The translations under genes and the position numbers were made by a program. The notes under the pieces were generated by a model. It was not told the origin of the DNA and searched no databases. It saw nothing but the letters and a program-made list of their open reading frames with translations. A DNA stretch of 64,000 nt from assembly GCA_035411585.1 (NCBI GenBank), contig DAONTI010000018.1, positions 1-64,000 of the forward strand, written 5' to 3'. Position 1 is the stretch's first letter. Every line of letters starts with the position of its first letter. This document shows positions 45,877 to 53,996 of this stretch, piece after piece. Origin of the DNA: MWDV01 sp002070715 (GTDB lineage Bacteria > Verrucomicrobiota > Verrucomicrobiia > Limisphaerales > MWDV01).

Positions 45877-48165
45877 ATGTCGGGTATTGATTTTATTCAG
45901 GACTTGGGCCTGGTCATGCTGGTCGCCGCCGCCGCCGCGTGGCTGTGCCAGCGGATCGGCCTGCCCGTGGTCATCGGCTACATCACCGCCGGCATCCTGA
46001 TCGGGCCAAACACGCATTCGCGCGCGTTGATCGCCAGTCCGGAGCGGATTCAATCGCTCGCACAAATCGGGTTGGTCTTCCTGATTTTCAGCATTGGCCA
46101 GGGCATCAAGCTCCAGCGTCTGCGCAAGGTGGGCTTGCCGTTGGTGCTGGCCACGGCGCTCATTGCCGCACTGGTGCTGGTGGGCTGCCGGGTGCTGGGC
46201 ACAGCGCTGGGCTGGCCCAGTGTTCATAGTCTCGTGCTGGCCGGGATGCTGATGGTCTCCAGCACGGCCGTGCTTGGCAAAAGTCTGCGCGAAGCCAACG
46301 CCCTCCACAGCCGGTTCGGCCAGACCGCCCTCACGGTCACCGCCATGGACGACATGGTCGCGGTGATCACGCTGACGGTGTTGTCGTCGCTGATTCAAAT
46401 GGGGCAGACCGATTCACTGGTGGTGTTCGGCACGGTGATCCGGTTGAAAGCGGTCATCGTGACGCTGGTCATCGGGGCGTTGTTACTGGTGCCGGCGCTG
46501 CTCAACCGCCTGGGCCGAAGCGTGGCGCCGGAGGTGCGTTCGCTGGTGATCGTGGGCTTGTTGCTGGCCATGGCGTTGGTGTCGGCCAAGGCGGGCTTCT
46601 CGCCGGCGCTGGGCGCGTTTTTGCTGGGGGCGATCGTGACCAGCACCGGCCGCGGCGAACAGGTGGAACAAGTGCTGGGCGGCTTGTGCAACGTGTTTGC
46701 GCCGGTGTTCTTCGTGGCCATCGGCATGTTGTTTGACTTCAAACTGGTAGCGCAGGTCTGGCCGTTGGTGCTGGGCGTTTTCCTGATGGCGGTCGTCTGG
46801 CGGACCCTGGCGGCCACCCTCGCCCTGTTGTTGGTGGGCCAACCCATGCGGGACGCGGCGCGGGCGGCGCTCTGTCTCACGCCCATCGGCGAATTCTCCC
46901 TCATCATCGCGTTGACGGGCATGCAGGGCGGCTTGGTGCCGGCCTCTTTCTACGCGGTCGGCATCGGGGTGTGCCTGTTGACTTCGCTGACCACGCCGTT
47001 GTTGATTCGTAAATCGGAAGGCTTCGGCACCTGGATGGAACGGATTCAACCCCGCTTTCTCGCGGAAGGCGTGGGCTTTTACCATGACTGGTTTGAAAGC
47101 CTCAAACACCGGCGCACCGGCAGCTTGGTCTGGAAATTCACCGCCCCGCGGATTGTGCAAATCGCCATGCTGGTCCTGTTCTGCTCCGGCTTGCTGATCT
47201 TCGCGCGCCCCTTGTACCAACTCACGGAAAAGCGGCTGGGCGCCGACTGGCCGGTGGCCAACGGCCTGGCCTTGGTTTGGAGTCTGGGATTTGGCGTGGT
47301 GCTCCTGGCACCGTTGATCGCGTTGTGGCGCAACTTGGAGGCCGTGGCCATGATTTGCGCCGAGGCGGCCACTCAAGGGCGAGCCAGCCGGACGATTTTG
47401 CAACCGCTCTTCGAACGGCTGCTCAAAGGCGCGGCGGCGGCGGGGTTGCTGCTGTGGTTCTCGGCGCTCATTCCTTATTCCCTGTTCCCGTGGTGGGGCT
47501 GGGTGGTTTTGCTGGCGGTGTTTGCCACCCTGGCCGGCGTGTTTTGGCGGAAGCTGATCCGGTTGCACAGCCGGTTTGAGATTGAATTGCGAACCCAACT
47601 GGCGGCCTCCCCGTTTGCGAATGACCGCCCGGCCCCGGCGGGCTGGCCGGAATCCCGCAACCGTTGGAAATTGAATCTCGCCGAATACACCATTCCGGAG
47701 AACTCGCAGGCGGTGGCCCGGCCACTCTCCGCGTTGCCCCTGCGCCCGCAGTTCGCCTGCACCGTGGTCAGCATTGAACGCCAGGGCATCCCCATCCCCA
47801 ATCCCTCCGCGAGCACCGTGTTGTATCCGAACGACAAAGTGCTGTTGCTCGGACACACGGAAAATTTACAGCGTGCCGAACGCTGGCTGCACGCCGAGCC
47901 GGAGGCGGAACAGACCGAGACCGCGCAGCTGGCGGATTTGGAGTTGGAACAACTGACCGTGCCCACCACCTCGAGCCACGTCGGCAAAACGCTGGAAGAA
48001 CTCGCGTTGCACGCGGCGTTTGGCATCCAGATTGTGGGCATTGAGCGCGGCCAGCATTCCATCCTCAACCCCAACCGCGCCGAATCCCTGCAACCCGGCG
48101 ACCAACTCCTCGTGCTCGGCACCCCCGAGCAGGTCAATGAAATGGCGTTCTGGCTCGCGACTTGA
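45877..48165 (+). CDS. CPA2-family monovalent cation:proton antiporter with RCK_C domains
   Basis: 762 residues. Residues 1-400 hold 12-13 membrane helices of the KefB/KefC/YbaL type ('GLPVVIGYITAGILIGPNTH', 'GMLMVSSTAVLGKSL', 'LGAFLLGAIVTST', 'CLTPIGEFSLIIALTG'). Four to five further helices follow (about 430-590). Two C-terminal segments ('VARPLSALPLRPQFACTVVS' and 'VGKTLEELALHAAFGIQIVG') are TrkA-C/RCK_C regulatory domains, each ending in a nucleotide- or ion-sensing loop ('PNDKVLLLGHTE', 'PGDQLLVLGTPEQ'). It exchanges K+ or Na+ for H+. The start at 'MSGIDFIQDLG' begins right before the first helix. Confidence 0.92.
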   Translation: MSGIDFIQDLGLVMLVAAAAAWLCQRIGLPVVIGYITAGILIGPNTHSRALIASPERIQSLAQIGLVFLIFSIGQGIKLQRLRKVGLPLVLATALIAALVLVGCRVLGTALGWPSVHSLVLAGMLMVSSTAVLGKSLREANALHSRFGQTALTVTAMDDMVAVITLTVLSSLIQMGQTDSLVVFGTVIRLKAVIVTLVIGALLLVPALLNRLGRSVAPEVRSLVIVGLLLAMALVSAKAGFSPALGAFLLGAIVTSTGRGEQVEQVLGGLCNVFAPVFFVAIGMLFDFKLVAQVWPLVLGVFLMAVVWRTLAATLALLLVGQPMRDAARAALCLTPIGEFSLIIALTGMQGGLVPASFYAVGIGVCLLTSLTTPLLIRKSEGFGTWMERIQPRFLAEGVGFYHDWFESLKHRRTGSLVWKFTAPRIVQIAMLVLFCSGLLIFARPLYQLTEKRLGADWPVANGLALVWSLGFGVVLLAPLIALWRNLEAVAMICAEAATQGRASRTILQPLFERLLKGAAAAGLLLWFSALIPYSLFPWWGWVVLLAVFATLAGVFWRKLIRLHSRFEIELRTQLAASPFANDRPAPAGWPESRNRWKLNLAEYTIPENSQAVARPLSALPLRPQFACTVVSIERQGIPIPNPSASTVLYPNDKVLLLGHTENLQRAERWLHAEPEAEQTETAQLADLELEQLTVPTTSSHVGKTLEELALHAAFGIQIVGIERGQHSILNPNRAESLQPGDQLLVLGTPEQVNEMAFWLAT

Positions 48166-48225
48166 TCCTGTCCAGTCGGGCGCCTCGTTGCTCAATTGCT
48201 GCCTCCTTTCAATCTCAATTTCATC

Positions 48226-48630
48226 ATGAATCCCCGGACCATTTACATCACCGAAGCCGACATGCGCCGGCTCCAGCCTTTGCTCGAACGCCTGAAAAAC
48301 TCGCGCGATGACCTGCGCGATTTGCAGGCGGAACTGACCCAGGCCCGCGTGGTGGCGCCCGAGGCGGTGCCGCCGGATGTCATCACCATGAATTCCAAGG
48401 CCCGGCTGCGCGACCTGGAGACGAGCGAGGAGATGACCTACACGCTGGTCTTCCCCGATCAGGCGGACATCGAACAGGACCGGATTTCGGTGCTGGCCCC
48501 GATCGGCACCGCGATGCTGGGTTACCGGGTGGGCGATGAATTCCAATGGACCGTGCCCGCCGGCACCGTGCGGCTGCGGGTGGAGGCCGTGCTTTACCAG
48601 CCCGAGGCCGCCGGCGATTACCATTTGTGA
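48226..48630 (+). CDS. Rnk/GreA-C-like transcription regulator
   Basis: 134 residues. The N-terminal helices ('ITEADMRRLQPLLERLKN', 'LRDLQAELTQARVVAPEAVP') and the C-terminal FKBP-like GreA/GreB domain ('VVAPEAVPPDVITMNSKARL', 'TYTLVFPDQADIEQDRISVL', 'APIGTAMLGYRVGDEF') match Rnk, the regulator of nucleoside diphosphate kinase that binds RNA polymerase. It lies 60 bp after the antiporter gene. The exact role in this lineage is unknown. Confidence 0.88.
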   Translation: MNPRTIYITEADMRRLQPLLERLKNSRDDLRDLQAELTQARVVAPEAVPPDVITMNSKARLRDLETSEEMTYTLVFPDQADIEQDRISVLAPIGTAMLGYRVGDEFQWTVPAGTVRLRVEAVLYQPEAAGDYHL

Positions 48631-49396
48631 AGTCAAATCAGCGAAGTCCCGCAACCCGGGAAGCGTCCATCCCGGCAACCGCGACGATCAACGGAGGCGC
48701 GGCGTGAATCCCAACCCGGCCCGCCCTGTCCCGCTGATGGGCCGTGATGGGAGCGCGGGCTTGAGCCCGCTTCCGCGTGATGTTGCCGACGGGCCTTGCA
48801 GCGGCGTCAACTCTGTAGGCCGCGTCTCCTGACGCGGCACCATCCGGCGTGATGTTGCCGGCAGGCCTTGAAGCGGCGTCAACCCGGTAGGCCGCGTCTC
48901 CCGACGCGGCGCCATCCGGCGTGATGTTGCGGGCGGGCCTTGAAGCGGCGTCAACGCCGCGCGCCTCGAACGAAGGCAAATCGGCCACCGTTTTAGTGGA
49001 TTTGCTCTCATGAACTGGCCGACCTCGAGTTTGCGTTCCCCGGCGGCGATTTTTGCGACCCGCACCGGCGATCTCTGAAACTGCGGGGCCGCACCCACTT
49101 GCGTCCTCCCGACGTCCCGCCGCGATTCCCGCCGAAGCCGCCAAAGCGCCCGTCCCTTTCCGCAGACAACGCCTCGGAAAGGCGCTTGTTCAACCCCGCT
49201 CATTTACCCAAAAATCGGATGATCCAATCTTCAGGATATTTTTCTTGCGCATCGAACCGGGCTCGTTTATTCTCAATCATAATCTTTAGAATTCCATGAG
49301 CGCCGCCCAACGACCAACGCGCCAACGCCGCATTCGTCAGATCATTCCGCCCCACCCCGCAACCCGCCCGCGAGATTTCCCGCATCAGCCAGTGAC
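48631..49396. other. Long non-coding region with dispersed repeat (left arm)
   Basis: Frames open across it are translations of the repeat array and show no protein-like features. It contains the left repeat arm at 48741-49008. Beyond that (49009-49396) nothing is recognisable. Confidence 0.5.
48741..49008 (+). repeat. Dispersed repeat, left arm, with 2.5 units of 72 bp
   Basis: Starts 'GCCGTGATGGGAGCGCGGGC' with the palindrome GCGGGCTTGAGCCCGC. Then come 72-bp units at 48776-48847 and 48848-48919 and a 36-bp partial unit at 48920-48955, each opening CGTGATGTTGC and holding the palindromes GCCGCGTCTCCCGACGCGGC and GCGGCGTCAACGCCGC (variants). A unique tail ends 'CACCGTTTTAGTGGATTTGC'. An inverted copy with one 72-bp unit fewer lies at 51464-51659. 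Confidence 0.9.
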
Positions 49397-51245
49397 ATGA
49401 AAAATCCAGTCGCCAACGAAGGGCCTCGCCGCCGGGGGCGGTGCTGCCCGACTGTTGTCGGGCCGAACGCCGCCGTTGGCTTGGTTGCCACCCGATTTTC
49501 GAAGCAACCGGGCCCGCCGGCGGGCCGCTCCGGTGCCGGCGCGGACCTGACGGGAGCGCGGGCGCGATGGCGTCTTGGGGGCCTTTTGTTGGCGGCGCTC
49601 ACGCCAATCGCCCTCATCCTTCCAATGCCCGCTTACGCCCAGACCCCCACTGCGGACGACTTTAATCCGGGGGCGGGTAATCCGCAGATGGTTGATCGAG
49701 TGTATTCCTTGGCGGTGCAGGCGGACGGGAAGATTCTGGTGGGCGGGGAGTTCACCACGCTGGGCGGGCAGCCGCGCCATCACCTTGCCCGGCTGAACGC
49801 GGACGGGACGCTCGATCCCACTTTCAATCCGGGGGCGGGTAATCCGCAGACGGTTGATCGAGTGTATTCCTTGGCGGTGCAGGCGGACGGGAAGATTCTG
49901 GTGGGCNNNNNNNNNNNNNNNNNNNNNNNNNNNNNNNNNNNNNNNNNNNNNNNNNNNNNNNNNNNNNNNNNNNNNNNNNNNNNNNNNNNNNNNNNNNNNN
50001 NNNNNNGGGCGGTTCAGGACGCTGGGCGGGCAGTCGCGCCTTAACCTTGGCCGGCTGAACGCGGACGGGACGCTCGACCCCACCTTCAATCCGGGGGCGA
50101 GCTGGACTGTGTATTCCCTGGCGGTGCAGGCGGACGGGAAGATTCTGGTGGGCGGGAATTTCACCAGGCTGGGCGGGCAGCCGCGCGCTTGCCTTGGCCG
50201 GCTGAACGCGGACGGGACGCTCGACCCCACCTTCAATCCAAGGGCGGAGGGTGGTAATTCCCCCTTCGTGGATTCCCTGGTAGTGCAGGCGGACGGGAAG
50301 ATTCTGGTGGGCGGGGAGTTCACCATGCTGGGCGGGCAGCCGCGCAATCACCTTGGCCGACTGAACGCGAACGGGACGCTCGACCCCACCTTCAATCCGG
50401 GGGCGGGGGATGGTAATTACCTCTATGTGTATTCCCTAGCGGTGCAGGCGGACGGGAAGATTCTGGTGGGCGGAGTGTTCATCACGCTGAGCGGACAACT
50501 GCGCTACGGCCTTGGCCGGCTGAACGCGGACGGGACGCTCGACCCCACCTTCAATCCGGAGATGGGTGGTGTTTATGCCCCCCACGTGCATTCCTTGGCG
50601 GTGCAGGCGGACGGGAAGATTCTGGTGGGCGGTTGGTTCACCATGCTGGGCGGGCAGCCGCGCGATAACCTTGGCCGGCTGAACAACACCGCACCTGCCA
50701 CGCAGAGCCTCCGCTACGATGGCGTGACCATCACCTGGCTGCGGGGCAACACCAGCCCGAAAGTCTGGCGGACCACGTTTGACTACTCCACCGACGGGGT
50801 GTTCTGGACCAGCTTGGGTGACGGCATCCGCATCCCGGGCGGCTGGCAGTTGACGGGGGTGGCTCTCCCCGCTGACGGCACGCTCCGCGCCCGCGGCTTT
50901 GCCACGGGAGGATATGGCAATGCCTCGAGTGGGTTCGTGGAGAGCCTGGCGACCAAAACAAACGGATTACCGGCGGGCCACACATCCGGGATGCCAAGAC
51001 GGGTCGTGGTGGTTGGAGAGCAACCCCAGTTGGAAGCCTTTCTGTCCCCCAACGGCGAGCCGGCGCTGATTCTCTACGCGCCGCCGGGCAGCACCAACAC
51101 GCTGGAGTTCGCCACCCAACTGGAAGGGGCGCCCGTTTGGACTGCAGGCCAAACGGTGGTCCTGCCCACCAACGCGTTGTTCGAGGTGGTGCAACCCATT
51201 GGGATCACCAACAACGCCGTGTTCATCCGGGCGGTGCGAGAGTGA
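49397..51245 (+). CDS. Secreted delta-60 repeat (DUF5122) protein, interrupted by an assembly gap
   Basis: One gene split by 100 N at 49907-50006; the frame differs on the two sides, so the true gap is not a multiple matching 100. A long Arg-rich N terminus leads to a signal-like helix ('LGGLLLAALTPIALILPMPA', about residues 60-79). Then come repeats of about 50-55 residues: 'VYSLAVQADGKILVGGEFTT' followed by 'LGGQPRHHLARLNADGTLDP' and 'TFNPGAG'. One and a half repeats precede the gap and five follow. This is the delta-60 beta-propeller repeat. The C-terminal 190 residues include 'YDGVTITWLRGNTSPKVWRT' and 'VEGAPVWTAGQT'-like beta modules. It is a surface or secreted protein of unknown role, bracketed by inverted repeats. 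Confidence 0.8.
49907..50006. other. Assembly gap (100 N)
   Basis: Exactly 100 N inside near-identical repeats of the delta-60 gene. The missing sequence probably holds one or more further repeats. Confidence 0.99.
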
Positions 51246-51365
51246 GACGGGATTCAGCGCGGAGGAAAGGCATGGCGTCATCGGTCGTGATTGAGGGGAT
51301 CAGGGCTGACGCATCCCCTTCTGATGAGTCCCGGGCTTCAGCCCGGTGACGCTGATCCGGCGGCA

Positions 51366-51389
51366 AAAAAGCGGTTTGAACCGCTTTTT
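51366..51389. terminator. Bidirectional terminator-like hairpin
   Basis: AAAAAGCGGTT / AACCGCTTTTT, an 11-bp perfect palindrome with a 2-base centre and A/T runs on both sides. It lies 120 bp after the delta-60 gene and could also serve the convergent gene ending at 51653. Confidence 0.7.
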
Positions 51390-51463
51390 GTGCCTGACTG
51401 AAAAGCCGCTCCAGCGGTTCAAACCCGCGCCCCCAGTCCAACCCCCGGCTTCCGCCGGATGCC

Positions 51464-51659
51464 AGAGCAAATCAACGCAAACGGTGGCCGATTTGCCTTG
51501 GCCCGAGAAGCGCGGCGTTGACGCCGCTTCAAGGCCCGCCAGCAACATCACGCCGGATGGCGCCGCGTCGGGAGACGCGGCCTACAGAGTTGACGCCGCT
51601 TCAAGGCCCGCCGACAAAATCACGCGGAAGCAGGCTCAAGCCCTCGCTCCCGTCACGGC
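51464..51659 (-). repeat. Dispersed repeat, right arm (inverted copy)
   Basis: The reverse complement matches 48741-49008: start 'GCCGTGACGGGAGCG', one and a half 72-bp units, and the same tail (AAATCGGCCACCGTTT) ending AGAGCAAATC on this strand. It is 72 bp shorter than the left arm. Its GCCGTGA end provides the TGA stop of the gene at 51653-53797. Confidence 0.9.
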
Positions 51660-53797
51660 GACGATTTGAACAAGGCCCGGTAGTTGAACCGGTCGTTGGG
51701 GGCGGCGTCGCCGTTCAAAGTGAAATCCGTCCAATCCCCGGCGGCGATGCAATTGTCCGCCCATTTGAAATCCAATTGCGCGGGCGGCGACGTCTGATCC
51801 AACGCGGCACACGGAATGGACAATTCAAGCTGGTCGCCGGCCTGGCGCAGTTTCGCCTTGCCACACGCCTGCCAGGCATACTTCCCGCCTTGATTCCGTT
51901 CCACCGAACCGGGGGCGATCCGATTCACCACAAAATCGTATCCCAGCCAGCCGGTTTGCGCGTTGGCATCCGTATCAAGAAACAGCAGCATCCAATTCGT
52001 CCCCGACGGCGGTGTGATCGGGTCCTGGGTGCGGACATAAAAATACAAATGCCGGGAGTCAAAACTGACCTTGGCCGCCACGAAATCGTTCCGGCCCGTG
52101 TTGTTCGTGTACTGCACGTTGGCATCCCATCCCCGATGCCGGCGCCGCACGGGATCGCCGCGGGTATCGCGAAACTCCGGTTGCACCCCGCGCCAATCGG
52201 TGAACCGGCCATCCACCCGGATGCGCCGGGGTTTGACGGGCGGCAGCGGGCGCACGCCTTTGTAACGGCGCACGTACTGAACGAGTTGATAGTAGTAATT
52301 ATCACCGTGCCCGCCTTTCATCGGCTCGATGTCGCGGCTGTGTTCCTGGTCAAACTGGTCCACAAACATGACCGGCAGACGGACGCCGTTGAAGTTGTTA
52401 AAACGGCCGGCAATCCATTCGTTCCAGCCGGTGACAAAAAGGAAACGCGGATCTTCCCGCAAGGCGCGCTCCCATTGCTCGGCGAAATTGAAGCCGTGCA
52501 AGACCGCGTCCGGCCGCGGATCGGTCCGGCCTTGGTGAAAGCTGCGCCCGTGCGCGCCCGGTTCGCTCATCGCACCGAGCCGCCCATTCACCGCGTTCTG
52601 GGCCACCCCCACGGCCATTTGTTCCTTTTCGCCCCGGGCGTTGCGGAAGACGTGCTGCGGATATACCTCCAACCAACTCCACATGTCTGGTTGCGTCTGG
52701 CCTTGAAAATAATCCGCCTGGGGTTTGCGGAAGGTGAAAAACTCGCGCAAACGCCCGACCTCGGCATCAAAGCGCGACCAGCGCAACGTGCGATCACCAG
52801 GCACCGGCTGGCCATCCGCCAGCGCCTGCCCGTGTGGTTGTACGTCATCCGTGTGACTCCACCAACCAATGGTGCCGACGGGATCGGTGGCTTCGAGAAT
52901 GTATTGGCCGGGCGGGAACGCCGGGTCCTGCGTGAGCAGCAGCCAGGCGTTGTCGGTGACATTGGTGAAGCGTCGGGAACTGACGAGCCGGGCCGGGGTT
53001 TCATCGGTGAACAATTTCAAGGTGACCCCGGCGTTGGTGGTGTGGAACGTGGGAAAACTGCCGCCCACCGCGTGGAACGGTTGTTCAACGGTGAACCGTT
53101 GCGCCAGGGAATGTCCCGGCTGGAGCTGTGCCGGTGTGTTGCGCCGCCCGAATTCCTCGTGCGCAGCCAACAAGTCGGCATCGGCGAGGATCAACGGTTT
53201 GCCGTCCCAGTAAAACCAGAGATCCCGGGCCTGGCCGGTCGAGTAAAGATCACGCCACAACTCGAGCACCACCTTGCGGGGCGACCAGAAGGGGGTGAGA
53301 AACGCCACCTGCGGCGTGCGATTACCGGCGGCCCGCATCTCCCCCCAAACCCGCAAGAGCGCGCGATACCAGTGCGGATACGTGATCTGATTGGTCACGT
53401 CGAAAATGACGACGTCCACGCCGGCATCCGACAACATCTGTGCGTGCTTCCGCAGGACGCTTTCGTCGTCCGTGAGGTAATAGCCGAAGAGCGATTCCCC
53501 CCAATGATGCGGCGCGTGCAACGGTCCCCACAACGGACTGTCGGGTTTCTGCATCGCGTCCGGATCCTGCGCGAGAATCCGGGTGATATCGTACGGGCCG
53601 CCTTGAATATGTTTCCCCAGCCAGAGGAAATAAAAAATGCCGACGGTGCGGTCCGCGCGCGGCGGTCCCGCCTCGGCAGCCCCGGGAAGTTGGCGCCCCA
53701 GGGCGTCCGTGGCTACCCAAGTGTCGGCAAAGGTGTCCCAGTGTTCGGCGGCAGCCCCAGATAAAATCCCGAGCCAACAAACCAACCCAACTGCCAT
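51653..53797 (-). CDS. Secreted GH99/GH71-like protein with C-terminal carbohydrate-binding-like domain
   Basis: 714 residues. The start at 'MAVGLVCWLGILSGAAAEHW' gives a signal peptide; an upstream frame would add a basic segment. Residues of about 40-470 look like a GH99/GH71 (WbsX-like) barrel: 'VGIFYFLWLGKHIQGGPYDI', 'GYYLTDDESVLRKHAQML', 'DAGVDVVIFDVTNQITYPHW', 'FWSPRKVVLELWRDLY' and 'FLFVTGWNEWIAGRFNNFN' with the family-typical GWNEW. The last 190 residues resemble a CBM9-like domain ('RHLYFYVRTQDPITPP', 'NWMLLFLDTDANAQTGWLGY'). It probably acts on a mannan or similar glycan (inference). The final codons and TGA come from a dispersed repeat, so the C terminus may be altered. Confidence 0.7.
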   Translation of the reverse strand: MAVGLVCWLGILSGAAAEHWDTFADTWVATDALGRQLPGAAEAGPPRADRTVGIFYFLWLGKHIQGGPYDITRILAQDPDAMQKPDSPLWGPLHAPHHWGESLFGYYLTDDESVLRKHAQMLSDAGVDVVIFDVTNQITYPHWYRALLRVWGEMRAAGNRTPQVAFLTPFWSPRKVVLELWRDLYSTGQARDLWFYWDGKPLILADADLLAAHEEFGRRNTPAQLQPGHSLAQRFTVEQPFHAVGGSFPTFHTTNAGVTLKLFTDETPARLVSSRRFTNVTDNAWLLLTQDPAFPPGQYILEATDPVGTIGWWSHTDDVQPHGQALADGQPVPGDRTLRWSRFDAEVGRLREFFTFRKPQADYFQGQTQPDMWSWLEVYPQHVFRNARGEKEQMAVGVAQNAVNGRLGAMSEPGAHGRSFHQGRTDPRPDAVLHGFNFAEQWERALREDPRFLFVTGWNEWIAGRFNNFNGVRLPVMFVDQFDQEHSRDIEPMKGGHGDNYYYQLVQYVRRYKGVRPLPPVKPRRIRVDGRFTDWRGVQPEFRDTRGDPVRRRHRGWDANVQYTNNTGRNDFVAAKVSFDSRHLYFYVRTQDPITPPSGTNWMLLFLDTDANAQTGWLGYDFVVNRIAPGSVERNQGGKYAWQACGKAKLRQAGDQLELSIPCAALDQTSPPAQLDFKWADNCIAAGDWTDFTLNGDAAPNDRFNYRALFKSSP

Positions 53798-53996
53798 CCC
53801 CTTTTTCAATCGAGTGAGTTTTAGTCGCCGCCAGATTTTCAAGCGCGCGCGCCAGGACTCTGTTGCCAGAACAACCGGAAAGCGGGCCCGACTGGGCGGG
53901 CCCGACGAACGAAAAACAATCCCCGTCATGATTCAGTTGCCGCCCTTCATCCCACTGCTGCGCGGGATTCACGGCAATTCCGCCGAGGTCGCCGGA

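Noticed and set aside
48741..49008. CRISPR array
   Set aside because: Repeats are directly adjoining 72-bp units without unique spacers and no cas gene is near.
48638..49203. Overlapping minus-strand frames across the 72-bp repeats
   Set aside because: The 72-bp unit is 24 codons, so every frame stays open through the array; the periodic peptide is a by-product of the repeat.
51366..51480. tRNA-like 'GGTTCAAACCC' sequence
   Set aside because: No acceptor or anticodon stem can be formed around it; it belongs to the palindromic 3' region of the delta-60 gene.
51518..53764. 748-codon plus-strand frame
   Set aside because: Antisense to the GH99-like gene and starts inside the dispersed repeat.
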